Below are positions 1 through 9,438 of a DNA stretch of 64,000 bases, in pieces. The notes below the pieces were generated by a model. That model was not told where the DNA came from and did no database searches. It saw only the letters and a program-made list of their open reading frames with translations. Positions within the stretch are counted from its first letter, which is position 1. Every line of letters begins with the position of its first letter. The stretch is from an uncultured Aquimarina sp. GTDB taxonomy: Bacteria > Bacteroidota > Bacteroidia > Flavobacteriales > Flavobacteriaceae. The stretch spans positions 186,001 through 250,000 of the forward strand of contig CANMLG010000005.1 of the NCBI GenBank assembly GCA_947498765.1, written 5' to 3'. The translations under genes were made by a program, and so were the position numbers.

Positions 1-413
1 CGGGTGTTGGTGTATTCTTTCAAAATGATATTGCCGAAAGACCTACTAGTGTTGGGTTTAGTCGAATTGGAAGATATGTAAGAGTTCAATTAATTAGTGT
101 TGGTATTTTAAATATAGCTGAAATTGAAGTATTTGGAACTCCTGTAACTGGATCAAAATCATTAAATTCTGATGACTTTACAACTCTGTCTAATGGATTG
201 ACTATGTATCCAAACCCAGTTTCCCAAGGGGAAACAATAACTGTAGAAAATACAACAATTACAGATATAATTTCTATATATGATATTTCAGGAAAACTAA
301 TCATAAATATTAATGCCGATAATGAGCAAACACTTATTGATTTACCTAATTTATCAAGCGGTATTTATTTTGTTCAAATGAATCAAAGAACAAAAAAGTT
401 GATTGTAAATTAA
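1..413 (+). CDS. 3' end of a secreted T9SS protein (galactose-binding module + type A sorting domain)
   Basis: Only the last 136 codons are inside the window; the frame starts at base 3 and stops with TAA at 411-413. The visible part ends an F5/8C (discoidin/fucolectin-like) module, with FFQNDIAERPTSVG and GRYVRVQLISVG, followed by a linker and a T9SS type A sorting domain that begins at MYPNPVSQGE and ends SSGIYFVQ...KKLIVN. The same modules in the same order, with near-identical wording, end the gene at 653-3277. I infer that the missing N-terminus carries a catalytic domain and that the two genes are tandem paralogues. The protein would be exported by Sec and then T9SS, and released or anchored at the surface. 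The catalytic family cannot be seen from this fragment. Confidence 0.85.
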   Translation, partial: GVGVFFQNDIAERPTSVGFSRIGRYVRVQLISVGILNIAEIEVFGTPVTGSKSLNSDDFTTLSNGLTMYPNPVSQGETITVENTTITDIISIYDISGKLIININADNEQTLIDLPNLSSGIYFVQMNQRTKKLIVN

Positions 414-440
414 TTAAATATCGTAGTAATTAAAGAGAGA

Positions 441-468
441 GGCTTATCTTAATTGATAAGCCTTTTTT
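441..468 (+). terminator. Rho-independent terminator
   Basis: GGCTTATC (441-448) pairs perfectly with GATAAGCC (455-462) across a 6-nt loop and is followed by six T. It lies 27 nt after the stop of the partial gene and would end that transcript before the GH16 gene. Confidence 0.85.
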
Positions 469-617
469 ATTTGATATATACGAAAAAAAATAACTAAACA
501 TTCATCACAAAGCTACAGATATTAAATATTTTATAATTTTAAATCAAAAATATCAATAAAGTAACACCAAAAGAACATATAGTTCAACATATCATCATTT
601 AAATGAATTAATTTAAT

Positions 618-629
618 GAAAACGATTTC
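618..629. promoter_or_regulatory. possible operator upstream of GH16 gene
   Basis: GAAAACGATTTC is an imperfect CG-centred palindrome 24 nt before the GH16 start codon. LacI-family operators often look like this, but no regulator gene is nearby and the match is short. Speculative. Confidence 0.2.
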
Positions 630-652
630 TTAAAAAATTAAACATTAAAATC

Positions 653-3277
653 ATGAAACATTTAAAATTAACTTCGTTCTTATTTATTTTTTGCTTCTTT
701 AGCTTATATGCCCAACGAGATTGGGACAATGTACCAATTGCACCAAACCCAGGCTCTGGCAATGTTTGGCAACTTCAAGAAGCTCCTTCTGATGATTTCA
801 ACTATACGTTTAATGCTAGTAATACTCGGGTAAATTTTGGCCCACCAGGTCAAGCTGCTAAATGGTATAACACTTACCACGATCAACCCAATGGTGCACC
901 TAATACTTTTCAAGGACCTGGTCCAACTATTTGGACTCCAAATCAAATTTCGGTTCAAGGTGGCTTCTTAAACATTATAGCCTCAAGAGTGCCTGGTGAA
1001 GTAAAAAGAGGCTTTAACGGTGAATTACTTTATGATTTTTCTACTAGATCTGGTTGTATGACTAATTTAAATAGAGTTAAATACCCTGTATTTATTGAAG
1101 CTCGAATCCAGATAATGAATTCCATGCTTGCGTCAGATATTTGGTTATTAAGCCCCGACGATACTGAAGAGATTGATATTATTGAAGCTTATGGGGGAAC
1201 TGGTGATGATGGTCGTAATCAATTTTTTGCAGAACGCATACATTTAAGTCATCATGTATTTATTCGTCAACCATTTACTGATTATCAACCTCGAGATTTT
1301 AATAGCTTTTGGAGAAGACAAGGTGTTACGCAATGGGGAGGTCAAACTGTAAATATTGGTGTTTATTGGGTTTCACCAACTAGACTAGAATACTACATTG
1401 ACGGACAGTTACAGAGAATTGTTGATAATAATGCTTTACAAAGCAGACTTATAAATGGACAATTTGAAGCGACATATCCAGCTGGTGTTACTAGTGATCA
1501 ACCAGGCGGTCAATTGTTATTTGAAACTGGAGCTAGAGCTGGTTTTCAACAAATGGTTACTGCCCCTACTTTACAAGCCGCTCAAGCTGCTTCAAACATT
1601 AGTGTTATTGACCCTTTTAATCATCTAAACAATGGAAGACAATTTTCTAGAGACATGGATATTATCATTAATGTTGAAGATCAAAGTTTTCAGGCCGATG
1701 CAGGTCGTTCTCCTTCCGATACCGAAATAAGTCGAAGGGCTGACCATACTATGAGAGTAGATTGGATTCGAGTATATAAACCTGTAAGTTCAAATGGAGG
1801 TAATCCTCCTGTAAATACTACAAATAGAAATCGAAGCCTTACTTTTAATAATAGCCCTTCATTTGTATCGGCAGGAAACCCTTTACCTCAGTTTACCGCT
1901 GGACAAACAGCTACTCTTAATTTAAGCTATGCTACAGGTATAACTAATGGAAATGAAGAAGATTTAAATTATGTTGCTGTTCAAGTAAGGGAATTAGATG
2001 AAAACGGAAATGAAGTAGCCACTAGCCCATTTACTGTAGCTATTCCTGGAGATTCAGCTAATACTGGTACTACCAACTTTTCATATACTATCCCCACAAG
2101 TTTTGACGAGGCAGGGAATAACCCCATCCCTTCATCGTCTGATTTAGATCCTGGTCATCAGATTTTATTATTGGTATTTATGTCTGTTGATAATGATAGC
2201 GGTTTTGCAGATGACAACACTCCTATTTCTTTTAATACAACCAGCAATAATAATCCAACTCCAATTGGTAATCAACCCCCACAAATTTCATTCTCCAACC
2301 CTTTAAACGGAGCAAATTTTACCACGGGAAGCAATATTGGAGTTACTGTTAATGCAAATGATATAGATGGAAACATTTCTAATGTCCGATTATTTTTTGA
2401 TGGTTCATTTATAAGACAGGAAAATATAGCGCCATACAATTGGGGAGCTGACAATGGTACTTCAAATGATACTTTATTGAATAATCTTACAGCTGGCCCG
2501 CACACTTTACAAGCTGTTGCCACAGATAATAATGGTGCTGTTACATCACAATCCATAACTATAAATGTAAATAACACAACTCCTCCTCCATCTGGCCCTA
2601 GAGCTAATGTGGCTCTCAATAAAACTGCCACTCAATCTAGTACCCTTTTTGGTTTAACCGCAAATTTTGCTATTGATGGCAACACTAATAATTTTTCGCA
2701 TTCGGATGAGAATGGAAACACGTGGTTAGAAATTGACCTAGAAGGCAGATTCAATCTAGACCAAGTTAATATATGGAATAGACAAGATTGTTGCGCCGAA
2801 CGTTTGAGTGATTATCAATTATTCATTTCTGATCAACCATTTACATCTACTGATATTGTAACTACAGCTAACCAACCTAATGTTGGTGTTTTTTTCCAGA
2901 GTGATATTGCCGAAAGACCTACAAGTGTTGGTGTAAATATTATTGGACGCTATGTTAGAATTCAACTCATAGGAGTTGGTTTTTTGAATATTGCTGAAAT
3001 TGAAGTTTTTGGAACTCCTATTGCTGGAGCTAAATTATTAGCCAATGAAATTAGCAACAGCTTAATTTTATACCCAAATCCGGTTTCTCAAGGAAATACA
3101 GTTACTGTAGAAAATACATTAGACACTGATATTATTTCTATTTTAGATTTTACTGGTAAATCAATAATTACTACTACAGCTAAAAATGGACAAAGTGCTA
3201 TTGATTTATCTAATATATCAAGTGGTCTTTATTTTGTAAAAATAAATAACAAAACAAAAAAACTAATTATTGACTAA
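653..3277 (+). CDS. GH16 family beta-agarase/porphyranase-like secreted enzyme, T9SS substrate
   Basis: 874-residue exported glycoside hydrolase. Residues 1-20 are a signal peptide ending SLYA-Q. The GH16 catalytic domain covers about 35-377 and contains the retaining-enzyme motif EIDIIE (E173 likely nucleophile, D175, E178 acid/base). It ends with the MRVDWIRVYKP strand typical of agarase- and porphyranase-like GH16. An unrecognised beta-rich stretch follows (about 395-530), then a Big_9-like Ig module (about 542-640), an F5/8C/fucolectin-like galactose-binding module (about 652-788, WLEIDL and RYVRIQLIG) and a T9SS type A sorting domain (806-874, LYPNPVSQGN). The likely role is endo-hydrolysis of red-algal galactan outside the cell. 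Agarase versus porphyranase cannot be decided by eye. The last 130 residues closely match the upstream partial gene. A hairpin follows at 3330-3380. Confidence 0.88.
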   Translation: MKHLKLTSFLFIFCFFSLYAQRDWDNVPIAPNPGSGNVWQLQEAPSDDFNYTFNASNTRVNFGPPGQAAKWYNTYHDQPNGAPNTFQGPGPTIWTPNQISVQGGFLNIIASRVPGEVKRGFNGELLYDFSTRSGCMTNLNRVKYPVFIEARIQIMNSMLASDIWLLSPDDTEEIDIIEAYGGTGDDGRNQFFAERIHLSHHVFIRQPFTDYQPRDFNSFWRRQGVTQWGGQTVNIGVYWVSPTRLEYYIDGQLQRIVDNNALQSRLINGQFEATYPAGVTSDQPGGQLLFETGARAGFQQMVTAPTLQAAQAASNISVIDPFNHLNNGRQFSRDMDIIINVEDQSFQADAGRSPSDTEISRRADHTMRVDWIRVYKPVSSNGGNPPVNTTNRNRSLTFNNSPSFVSAGNPLPQFTAGQTATLNLSYATGITNGNEEDLNYVAVQVRELDENGNEVATSPFTVAIPGDSANTGTTNFSYTIPTSFDEAGNNPIPSSSDLDPGHQILLLVFMSVDNDSGFADDNTPISFNTTSNNNPTPIGNQPPQISFSNPLNGANFTTGSNIGVTVNANDIDGNISNVRLFFDGSFIRQENIAPYNWGADNGTSNDTLLNNLTAGPHTLQAVATDNNGAVTSQSITINVNNTTPPPSGPRANVALNKTATQSSTLFGLTANFAIDGNTNNFSHSDENGNTWLEIDLEGRFNLDQVNIWNRQDCCAERLSDYQLFISDQPFTSTDIVTTANQPNVGVFFQSDIAERPTSVGVNIIGRYVRIQLIGVGFLNIAEIEVFGTPIAGAKLLANEISNSLILYPNPVSQGNTVTVENTLDTDIISILDFTGKSIITTTAKNGQSAIDLSNISSGLYFVKINNKTKKLIID

Positions 3278-3329
3278 TTTTTTAAAATTATAAATAAATA
3301 ACTCATAATTTTAATATGATTTATTATAT

Positions 3330-3380
3330 ACCTCCATATATACTTTTATTAAATGCAAAGTGATATGGAGGTTTATATTT
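3330..3380 (+). terminator. probable terminator after the GH16 gene
   Basis: ACCTCCATAT (3330-3339) pairs perfectly with ATATGGAGGT (3363-3372) over a 23-nt loop, followed by TTATATTT. The long loop makes it weaker than a classic terminator. Confidence 0.55.
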
Positions 3381-3552
3381 AACCCAAATTATGCAACAGA
3401 AAATTTATTATACCATGAAACCACTTCAAAAACAAACACTTCGTTGCACTTTTCAATTTAACCATAGCGGTGCTATGCTGAAATTGAGAAAGCACTTGTT
3501 TTTATTGTGGTTGCATGTCTCATTACAAAGTTCTATTACATAATCTGGGTTT
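3381..3552. repeat. large imperfect palindromic repeat (MITE-like)
   Basis: The two halves are an imperfect inverted repeat of roughly 80 nt each. The outer ends are AACCCAAATTATG and its near-complement CATAATCTGGGTT; the centre is CATAGC-GGT-GCTATG (3463-3477). The left 65 bases recur with 61 identities at 45011-45075. The element lies between convergent genes and has no open frame. The form resembles a miniature inverted-repeat element or an extragenic palindrome; no family is recognised. Confidence 0.75.
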
Positions 3553-3632
3553 AATTAATCTCAATATTATTTTCAAATAGATCTCTAAATCTTTATACGG
3601 AATCTTTTTCTGACTATTATATTGGCTCTATT

Positions 3633-4112
3633 TTATTCCTTTTCTATAAAAGGTCCAATAAATTGACTCTTTATTACTCTTTCTACTCCTTCTGCTTTAA
3701 ACTCTGCTCCTAAATACTTTCCTAAAAGTGCGGCTGTAGTTATGTATGTTTCCATATCTGCTCCTTCAATAGGTTTTGCATTTGTTCCTTCTCTATCATC
3801 TGCTATAATCCACTTAAAATCAGCCTCACCTTCAAAAAGTAAAAAAAGGAATGTGGTAAACTTATCACCTACTCTTAATAATGGAAGTGCAAATTTAAAT
3901 TCATCATTAGAATTTACTCCTTGAATAGCCAAAGTGGGATCTACCTCTTTCCCATCTGCAGTAAACATTGCATTTTTTACTGTTACTTGTGGGCGTAATG
4001 ACTTTATTGTGCTTATCGAAAGGGGTTCTGACTCTGTGTTATCATCTGAACTACATGAAATTCCTAAAAACACTATTGAAAATAATACTAATTTGGTTAT
4101 TGTCTTTTTCAT
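3633..4112 (-). CDS. hypothetical lipoprotein, 159 aa
   Basis: The N-terminus has a lipoprotein signal with the lipobox LGIS-C (cysteine at 20) followed by SSDDN; the serine/acid run after the cysteine is common in Bacteroidota surface or periplasmic lipoproteins. The mature part (about 139 residues) has no cysteine and no motif I recognise; it is mixed hydrophobic and acidic. It appears monocistronic. Its 3' end converges on the palindromic repeat and the GH16 gene. Function unknown. Confidence 0.75.
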   Translation of the reverse strand: MKKTITKLVLFSIVFLGISCSSDDNTESEPLSISTIKSLRPQVTVKNAMFTADGKEVDPTLAIQGVNSNDEFKFALPLLRVGDKFTTFLFLLFEGEADFKWIIADDREGTNAKPIEGADMETYITTAALLGKYLGAEFKAEGVERVIKSQFIGPFIEKE

Positions 4113-4247
4113 AGAAAAAAATTTATGATTTCTATTAAGACAACTAACTCCTAAAAAACCCTAATTTTTTTTCAAAAAGTTATTTCTACTACAATTAATG
4201 AATAGATACTTTTAAAAATGAAAGCGGAGTTTTGAGAAAATATAAAC

Positions 4248-4460
4248 TTATCTTAGTTTTCTGACTAAATCCTCTAATCCATTTAGCTTTAATTCATACA
4301 CACTTTCCATTTGTAAGCCCAATTTCCCTTTAGGAAAACCTTTATTTTTATACCACACAATATAATATTCGGGCAAATCAATTAAAAAACGATCTTTATA
4401 CTTTCCAAAGGGCATTTTCGCCTTTGCTAGATCTAAAAGAAATTGTTTTTGGTCTATCAC
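4248..4460 (-). CDS. DUF3820 family small protein
   Basis: 70 residues from a GTG start at 4460. The core MPFGKYKDRFLIDLPEYY followed by a WYKNKGFPKGKLG segment is the hallmark of DUF3820, a short family often annotated as a putative quorum-sensing-regulated virulence factor, although its biochemical role is not established. It lies 19 nt downstream of the DUF922 gene and probably shares its transcript. No signal peptide, so cytoplasmic. Confidence 0.8.
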   Translation of the reverse strand: MIDQKQFLLDLAKAKMPFGKYKDRFLIDLPEYYIVWYKNKGFPKGKLGLQMESVYELKLNGLEDLVRKLR

Positions 4461-4479
4461 TAAGAATCTTTTTTTTTAT

Positions 4480-5028
4480 TTATTTTGAGTAGGCTTTAAA
4501 CTTTTCTAACAATTTAGCTATTTTTTCATCCCAAAATAATTGCTTCACCGTATTTTTTGAATGTTCGGTTTCATTATCATAAGTTTTTTGCATTTGGTTA
4601 CGCTCAAATTCAATATCCCCATGTATTTTACTCATAGCTTTACGTATATTCCTTCCAAACTTATATTCACTTAATCTTTTCCTAAACATACGGGCATGCA
4701 ATTCTGTTATATCAAAATGCAGTTGTTCGTGTGTTAATAATTCTGCATCCTTTTCTTTTTCAACAACCCATGAAAAATTAGGCTGTACATAACTAACCAC
4801 TTCATATTGCAAATCAATTATACCCTGATCGGTTGCATAACTCCATTTAAAACCTATTCCTGTATTCACACTAGCCGCAAATTCAGTATTACTTGGTTTT
4901 TCCCCTTTAAAAGAATTCCAGGTTAATTTGGGTTGTTCATTGTAATAGATTCTATTTTGCGAAATATCTTTCTTATTTTGCCCTATTACTTGCAGTGATA
5001 TTAATAAACAAACAATCAATAGCCTCAT
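4480..5028 (-). CDS. DUF922 putative zinc-dependent protease
   Basis: 182 residues from ATG at 5028; a GTG at 5031 would add one residue. Residues 1-17 are a signal peptide (MRLLIVCLLISLQVIGQ). The motif HEQLHFD at about 100-106, in the frame HExxH, marks the DUF922 group, which is predicted to be a zinc peptidase; activity is inferred only. The ATG overlaps the TGA of the upstream LysM gene by one base (TGATG), so the two are probably translationally coupled. Expected location is the periplasm. Confidence 0.78.
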   Translation of the reverse strand: MRLLIVCLLISLQVIGQNKKDISQNRIYYNEQPKLTWNSFKGEKPSNTEFAASVNTGIGFKWSYATDQGIIDLQYEVVSYVQPNFSWVVEKEKDAELLTHEQLHFDITELHARMFRKRLSEYKFGRNIRKAMSKIHGDIEFERNQMQKTYDNETEHSKNTVKQLFWDEKIAKLLEKFKAYSK

Positions 5029-6971
5029 CACTCAACTACTTTAAATTCCAAGCCTTTTGCATAGCGCATGATATAACAAGCCGCATTAGTATAGCCTCCT
5101 TCGGGATTTATTACATAGCCAAATTTATGCTCATTATATTCTGTTGTAAAATTCTGGCTAGCTTGTTCATATATATCAAATGACGATCCTAATCTCAATA
5201 ATAAATCATAGGTTAAATCATAACCTCTAACCGCATAATGATTTGGCAATACTCCATATTTAGATTTGTAATTTTCATATAGCTTAGAACGCTTCTCAAC
5301 AGAAACTTCTTTATGCATGGATGGATAATGAAATTTCAAATTTGAAAGATGCGTATTCAAAATAGACTCATTATCATACACATTGGATTTATTAGTCGTA
5401 AACAACGTGATTTTATGAGATTTTGCTCTAGCATTTAAAAATGGAACAACATTACTAATTAACTGCATATTCGAGGTTTCTAAAAACACCCAAGTTTCTT
5501 TTTTGTCATCAGCATCGCCTAGTACTTCTATTAAGTTTTCTTCTTTCAAAAAATTCTCTTCTTCGGGGTCTAATACTTTTGCTTCTGCAAAAGCTTTTTT
5601 CAATTTCTCTTTTACTTTTCCTCTTTTTTTATCTGCTATTATAATAATATCTTTCTTTGAAAGGTCTTTTTTAACAAAAGCAATTATTTTATCCTCAAGT
5701 ACCGAAGCTGTAGGCACTGTTTGAAATAAATTTTTATACTGAGCATTTACTTTATTTGAAATAGGAGAAAGCACAGGGGTTTTTGATGATTCTAATATTG
5801 ATGCTGCTTTTTCTACATTTTTTTTATACAAAGGTCCTATTACCGCATCACTAGTCTCAATAGCTTTATTCTTAATTAATTTAGCAACAACCGCATCACT
5901 CTTTTGAGTATCATAAACATTTAAATTTACACTAATTCCTTTTTGTTTAGCCGCATCTAATGCCAGTAAAACTCCTGAATAAAAATCAATAGTTAAACGT
6001 ACTACTTTACTTTTTTTAATATGCTCTTTTATCGCTTCTTCTTCCTCAAAATCAACCTTATCTGTTCCAAAAGGAAGCATTAGTGCTATAGTTTTTTCTT
6101 CAGGATAACTAACTCTATTTTCTAAATCCATAATCACCCCTGTATCCGATAAATTAAAATCATCTAAATTGGGCAAACGCAAAATCATTCCTGCCTTTAA
6201 ACCATCTTTTATTGTTGGATTTAATACAGCTAATGAATCTGAACTAATTTCAAATCTACGAGTTAAACTGTAAACAGTCTCTTTAGGCATTACTTGATAC
6301 AACTTAAATTTTATATCCGTATTTGAAGATTCATCCGATATTACTGCGGGGACTAAAATTTGAATACCTATAGGAAAATCTTCTCCTAAATTTGGATTCA
6401 TATTCTCTAATTCTGGAATAGTAATTCCAAATTTACGTGCAATTCCATAACGTGTATCTTTAGCTTGTACAGTATATATTTTTGTAGCTTTAGCGTTATT
6501 TAAACTTACTGTAGTTGTGTTTTCTTCTTTTTTACCACCGCCCAGCTTACGTATAATTTTATTTGTTTTGGGTGCTGGTTGTGGAATTTTCAATATATCA
6601 CCTTTTCGTAATGGATCTTCATCTAAAAAAGCATTATATTTTTTCACCTCATCAACCGTAACTTTATACTTTCTGGCAATACTGTATAGAGTTTCCTTTT
6701 TCTTTGTTTTATGTTTTTTAAACACAACACCTTCGACAAATATTTCTGGCGGAGCCACTACATTTGGCAATACTATAAAGGTATCGGGCTGAATCCCTTG
6801 TGCCGCCATAGGATTTAAATTATAAATTGCCTCTGGAGTAGTCCCATAAAGTTTGGCTATAGAATATACATCTTCCCCTTTTTCAACCTTATGTTGCTTA
6901 AAATTAAACTGAGCTTGAGTAAGCTGAACACAACTCAACAAAGCTACAAACAGTATCCAAATGTTTTTCAT
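5028..6971 (-). CDS. LysM-repeat protein with C-terminal periplasmic-binding-protein fold
   Basis: 647 residues with a signal peptide (1-20, QLTQA). Four LysM modules sit at about 26-69, 86-130, 164-208 and 223-268, each with the pattern KGEDVYSIAK / KETLYSIARK / KDTRYGIARK / KETVYSLTRR followed by a LNP or YN turn and an IL.(I/V)P end. From about 294 to 640 the chain resembles a type I periplasmic binding protein (EEKTIALMLPFGTD, then VIGPLYKKNVEKAASIL). LysM modules bind peptidoglycan, so it is likely a cell-wall-associated ligand sensor or scaffold; the ligand is unknown. It heads an operon with the DUF922 and DUF3820 genes. Confidence 0.85.
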   Translation of the reverse strand: MKNIWILFVALLSCVQLTQAQFNFKQHKVEKGEDVYSIAKLYGTTPEAIYNLNPMAAQGIQPDTFIVLPNVVAPPEIFVEGVVFKKHKTKKKETLYSIARKYKVTVDEVKKYNAFLDEDPLRKGDILKIPQPAPKTNKIIRKLGGGKKEENTTTVSLNNAKATKIYTVQAKDTRYGIARKFGITIPELENMNPNLGEDFPIGIQILVPAVISDESSNTDIKFKLYQVMPKETVYSLTRRFEISSDSLAVLNPTIKDGLKAGMILRLPNLDDFNLSDTGVIMDLENRVSYPEEKTIALMLPFGTDKVDFEEEEAIKEHIKKSKVVRLTIDFYSGVLLALDAAKQKGISVNLNVYDTQKSDAVVAKLIKNKAIETSDAVIGPLYKKNVEKAASILESSKTPVLSPISNKVNAQYKNLFQTVPTASVLEDKIIAFVKKDLSKKDIIIIADKKRGKVKEKLKKAFAEAKVLDPEEENFLKEENLIEVLGDADDKKETWVFLETSNMQLISNVVPFLNARAKSHKITLFTTNKSNVYDNESILNTHLSNLKFHYPSMHKEVSVEKRSKLYENYKSKYGVLPNHYAVRGYDLTYDLLLRLGSSFDIYEQASQNFTTEYNEHKFGYVINPEGGYTNAACYIMRYAKGLEFKVVE

Positions 6972-7091
6972 ACACTTATTAATTTATAAAACAATATACA
7001 CTTAAATAATGAACTCATCTCAATTTTTTATTGACTAGAAAATTGTCTTTTAATCCAATTAAAAAACACTAAACAAGTTCAACCATAAAAT

Positions 7092-7139
7092 TTAGTGCGT
7101 TGCATTCATTATTTTTTTCAATAAGAACCAACGCACTAA
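7092..7139 (-). terminator. probable terminator after guaA
   Basis: TTAGTGCGTTG (7092-7102) and CAACGCACTAA (7129-7139) are perfect complements over a 26-nt A/T-rich loop. On the minus strand the stem is followed by ATTTTAT. It lies 35 nt beyond the guaA stop. Confidence 0.6.
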
Positions 7140-7173
7140 TTTTATTTATTACAAAGGAAACAACCTATTTCTT

Positions 7174-8706
7174 TTATTCCCATTCAATAGTTGCTGGTGG
7201 TTTTGAGCTTATATCATATACCACTCTATTAACTCCTTTTACTCTATTAATTATTGCATTCGATGTTTTTTGCAAAAATTCATATGGCAAATTCACCCAA
7301 TCAGCAGTCATTCCATCAGTGCTTTCAACTGCACGTAGGGCTACACATTTTTCATAGGTACGCTCATCTCCCATAACTCCTACACTATTAACAGGAAGCA
7401 AAATGGCTCCAGCTTGCCACACACTATCATACAAACCTTCTTCTTTTAATCCATTTATAAAAATAGCATCTACTTCTTGTAAAATAGCCACTTTTTCAGC
7501 CGTAATATCACCTAAAATACGAATTGCCAACCCTGGACCTGGAAAAGGGTGACGTCCTAATAATTCAGGATCTATTCCTAAAGACGCTCCTACTCTACGC
7601 ACTTCATCTTTAAACAATGCGCGTAAAGGCTCGACCACTTTTAATTTCATATAATCGGGTAATCCACCTACATTATGATGTGATTTTATAGTTGCAGAAG
7701 GTCCACCTGTTGCTGAAACTGACTCAATAACATCCGGATAAATTGTTCCTTGTGCTAACCATTTGGCGTCATCAATTAATTTTGACTCGTCATCAAATAC
7801 ATCTACAAAAGCTTTTCCAATAATCTTTCGCTTACGTTCTGGATCACTCTCTCCCGCTAAAGCATCCAAAAAGCGTGCCGAAGCATCTACTCCTTTTACA
7901 TTTAGCCCCATTCCATGGTATTGATTCAATACACTATCAAATTCATTTTTACGAAGTAAACCATTGTTTACAAAAATACACTGTAAGTGATTTCCAATAG
8001 CTTTATGTAATAATACTGCTGCTACTGTAGAATCTACCCCCCCGCTTAATCCCAAAATCACTTTTTCGGATCCTATTTTTTCTTTTAATTCTGTTACTGT
8101 TGTTTCAACGAAAGAGTTGGGTGTCCATTCTTGAGCTACATCAGCTATTTTTACTAAAAAGTTTTCTAATAATTGTTTCCCATCAGTGGAATGATACACT
8201 TCTGGATGAAATTGAATAGCGTAAGTTTCTTCACCTTCAATTTTATACGCTGCATTTTCAACATCATGCGTACTTGCTAAGCGCACACCTCCCGACGGCA
8301 ATGCTTTAATAGTGTCACTATGACTCATCCATACTTGAGAACCTTCATTTATTCCTTCAAAAAATACTTCTCCATTTTTTACATAAGATAAATTTGCTCT
8401 ACCATACTCTCTCGTATTTGATGGTGCTACTTCACCTCCATGAAAATGTGCTAAATACTGTGCTCCATAACACACTCCCAAAAGTGGCTTTTTTCCACGT
8501 ATTTCAGAAAGGTCTACATGCGGCGCTTCATCACTACGCACCGAAGATGGTGACCCCGAAAGTATTACTGCCTTAAAATCTAATAAGTTTGTTGGTACTT
8601 TATTAAAAGGGTGAATTTCACAATAAATATTGAGTTCTCTAACTCTGCGCGCAATTAACTGTGTGTATTGCGAACCAAAATCTAGGATAAGTACATTATT
8701 TTGCAT
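7174..8706 (-). CDS. guaA: GMP synthase (glutamine-hydrolysing)
   Basis: Converts XMP, ATP and glutamine to GMP in the cytoplasm. The ATG at 8706 gives 510 residues ([16 protein letters not shown]), the usual N-terminus; an in-frame TTG at 8712 adds two residues and is less likely. The class I amidotransferase domain has nucleophile C79 in GVCYGAQYL, with H167 and E169 in FHPEVYHS. The ATP pyrophosphatase domain has the P-loop SGGVDST (about 221-227). The C-terminal dimerisation domain ends in IEWE, as expected. It is single and full length. Confidence 0.97.
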   Translation of the reverse strand: MQNNVLILDFGSQYTQLIARRVRELNIYCEIHPFNKVPTNLLDFKAVILSGSPSSVRSDEAPHVDLSEIRGKKPLLGVCYGAQYLAHFHGGEVAPSNTREYGRANLSYVKNGEVFFEGINEGSQVWMSHSDTIKALPSGGVRLASTHDVENAAYKIEGEETYAIQFHPEVYHSTDGKQLLENFLVKIADVAQEWTPNSFVETTVTELKEKIGSEKVILGLSGGVDSTVAAVLLHKAIGNHLQCIFVNNGLLRKNEFDSVLNQYHGMGLNVKGVDASARFLDALAGESDPERKRKIIGKAFVDVFDDESKLIDDAKWLAQGTIYPDVIESVSATGGPSATIKSHHNVGGLPDYMKLKVVEPLRALFKDEVRRVGASLGIDPELLGRHPFPGPGLAIRILGDITAEKVAILQEVDAIFINGLKEEGLYDSVWQAGAILLPVNSVGVMGDERTYEKCVALRAVESTDGMTADWVNLPYEFLQKTSNAIINRVKGVNRVVYDISSKPPATIEWE

Positions 8707-8865
8707 GGGCAAAAATACTATTTAATTGAAACCTGTAAAATAGTGCACGCAAAAATTAATTCATCTTGTTATAAACAAGTACTTCATTACTGAGTTTTCA
8801 TGTATAAAATGAATTAAATATATTACCTTAGAAGATAGCCTTAAAAGTTTAACTTTATAATAAAT

Positions 8866-9399
8866 ATGATTCCACAACTTTTAACTAGTATTTTTCAAGA
8901 CTTAAGTCTTGGTATAAAAACTACTAATCACCCTTACCGCTATGCTTGCCTAGCAAGTATTTCCGAAAGTAAACCTACACAGCGAATGGTGGTAGCTCGA
9001 GAAATTAACGAAAATACTATTACTATATACACGGATAGTCGCACAAAAAAGGTTTCTAATTTTATTCAAAACCCCAATGCTTCTTTGCTTTTTTTTAATT
9101 ACGAGCAAATGAAACAAATTCAGTTAAAAGGACTTATTTCAGTTGATAAAAAAAATGATCCCAATTTATGGAATAGTTTTCCTGACAAATCAAAAAAGGA
9201 TTACACTACTCATTTAGCACCCGGAAGCCGTATTGACAACCCTAATAAGGTAACCTATCAGAAAGAACATATTTATTTTTGCAAATTACACTTTACTTTT
9301 ACAGCTATAGATTATTTAGAAATAAAAAAACCACAACATATTAGAGCTAATTTTAATATAAAAAACAACGATTGGGAAGGAAACTATTTAATCCCTTGA
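8866..9399 (+). CDS. pyridoxamine 5'-phosphate oxidase-like FMN-binding protein
   Basis: 177 residues, no signal peptide. The start (LGIKTTNHPYRYACLASI), TQRMVVAREI and the middle TDSRTKKVSNFIQNP with ASLLFFNY fit the split-barrel flavin-binding fold of the Alr4036/PNPOx-like group. These proteins bind FMN; the substrate is unknown, and similarity to true PdxH is only partial. It is divergent from guaA and converges on the small secreted protein with a 39-nt gap. Confidence 0.75.
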   Translation: MIPQLLTSIFQDLSLGIKTTNHPYRYACLASISESKPTQRMVVAREINENTITIYTDSRTKKVSNFIQNPNASLLFFNYEQMKQIQLKGLISVDKKNDPNLWNSFPDKSKKDYTTHLAPGSRIDNPNKVTYQKEHIYFCKLHFTFTAIDYLEIKKPQHIRANFNIKNNDWEGNYLIP

Positions 9400-9438
9400 C
9401 ATATTAAAGTCAATTAAAACTTTGATTTTTTTTAAAAT

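Noticed and set aside
2272-2631. Antisense frame of 119 codons inside the first GH16 gene
   Set aside because: It covers the Ig-like and F5/8C parts of the enzyme in reverse and has no independent support.
3381-3552. Insertion sequence
   Set aside because: No transposase frame and no clear target-site duplication were seen; kept as a palindromic repeat only.
8710-8717. TATTTTTG promoter element overlapping the guaA start, implying a leaderless mRNA
   Set aside because: No partner -33 element at the right distance; such 8-mers are common in AT-rich DNA.
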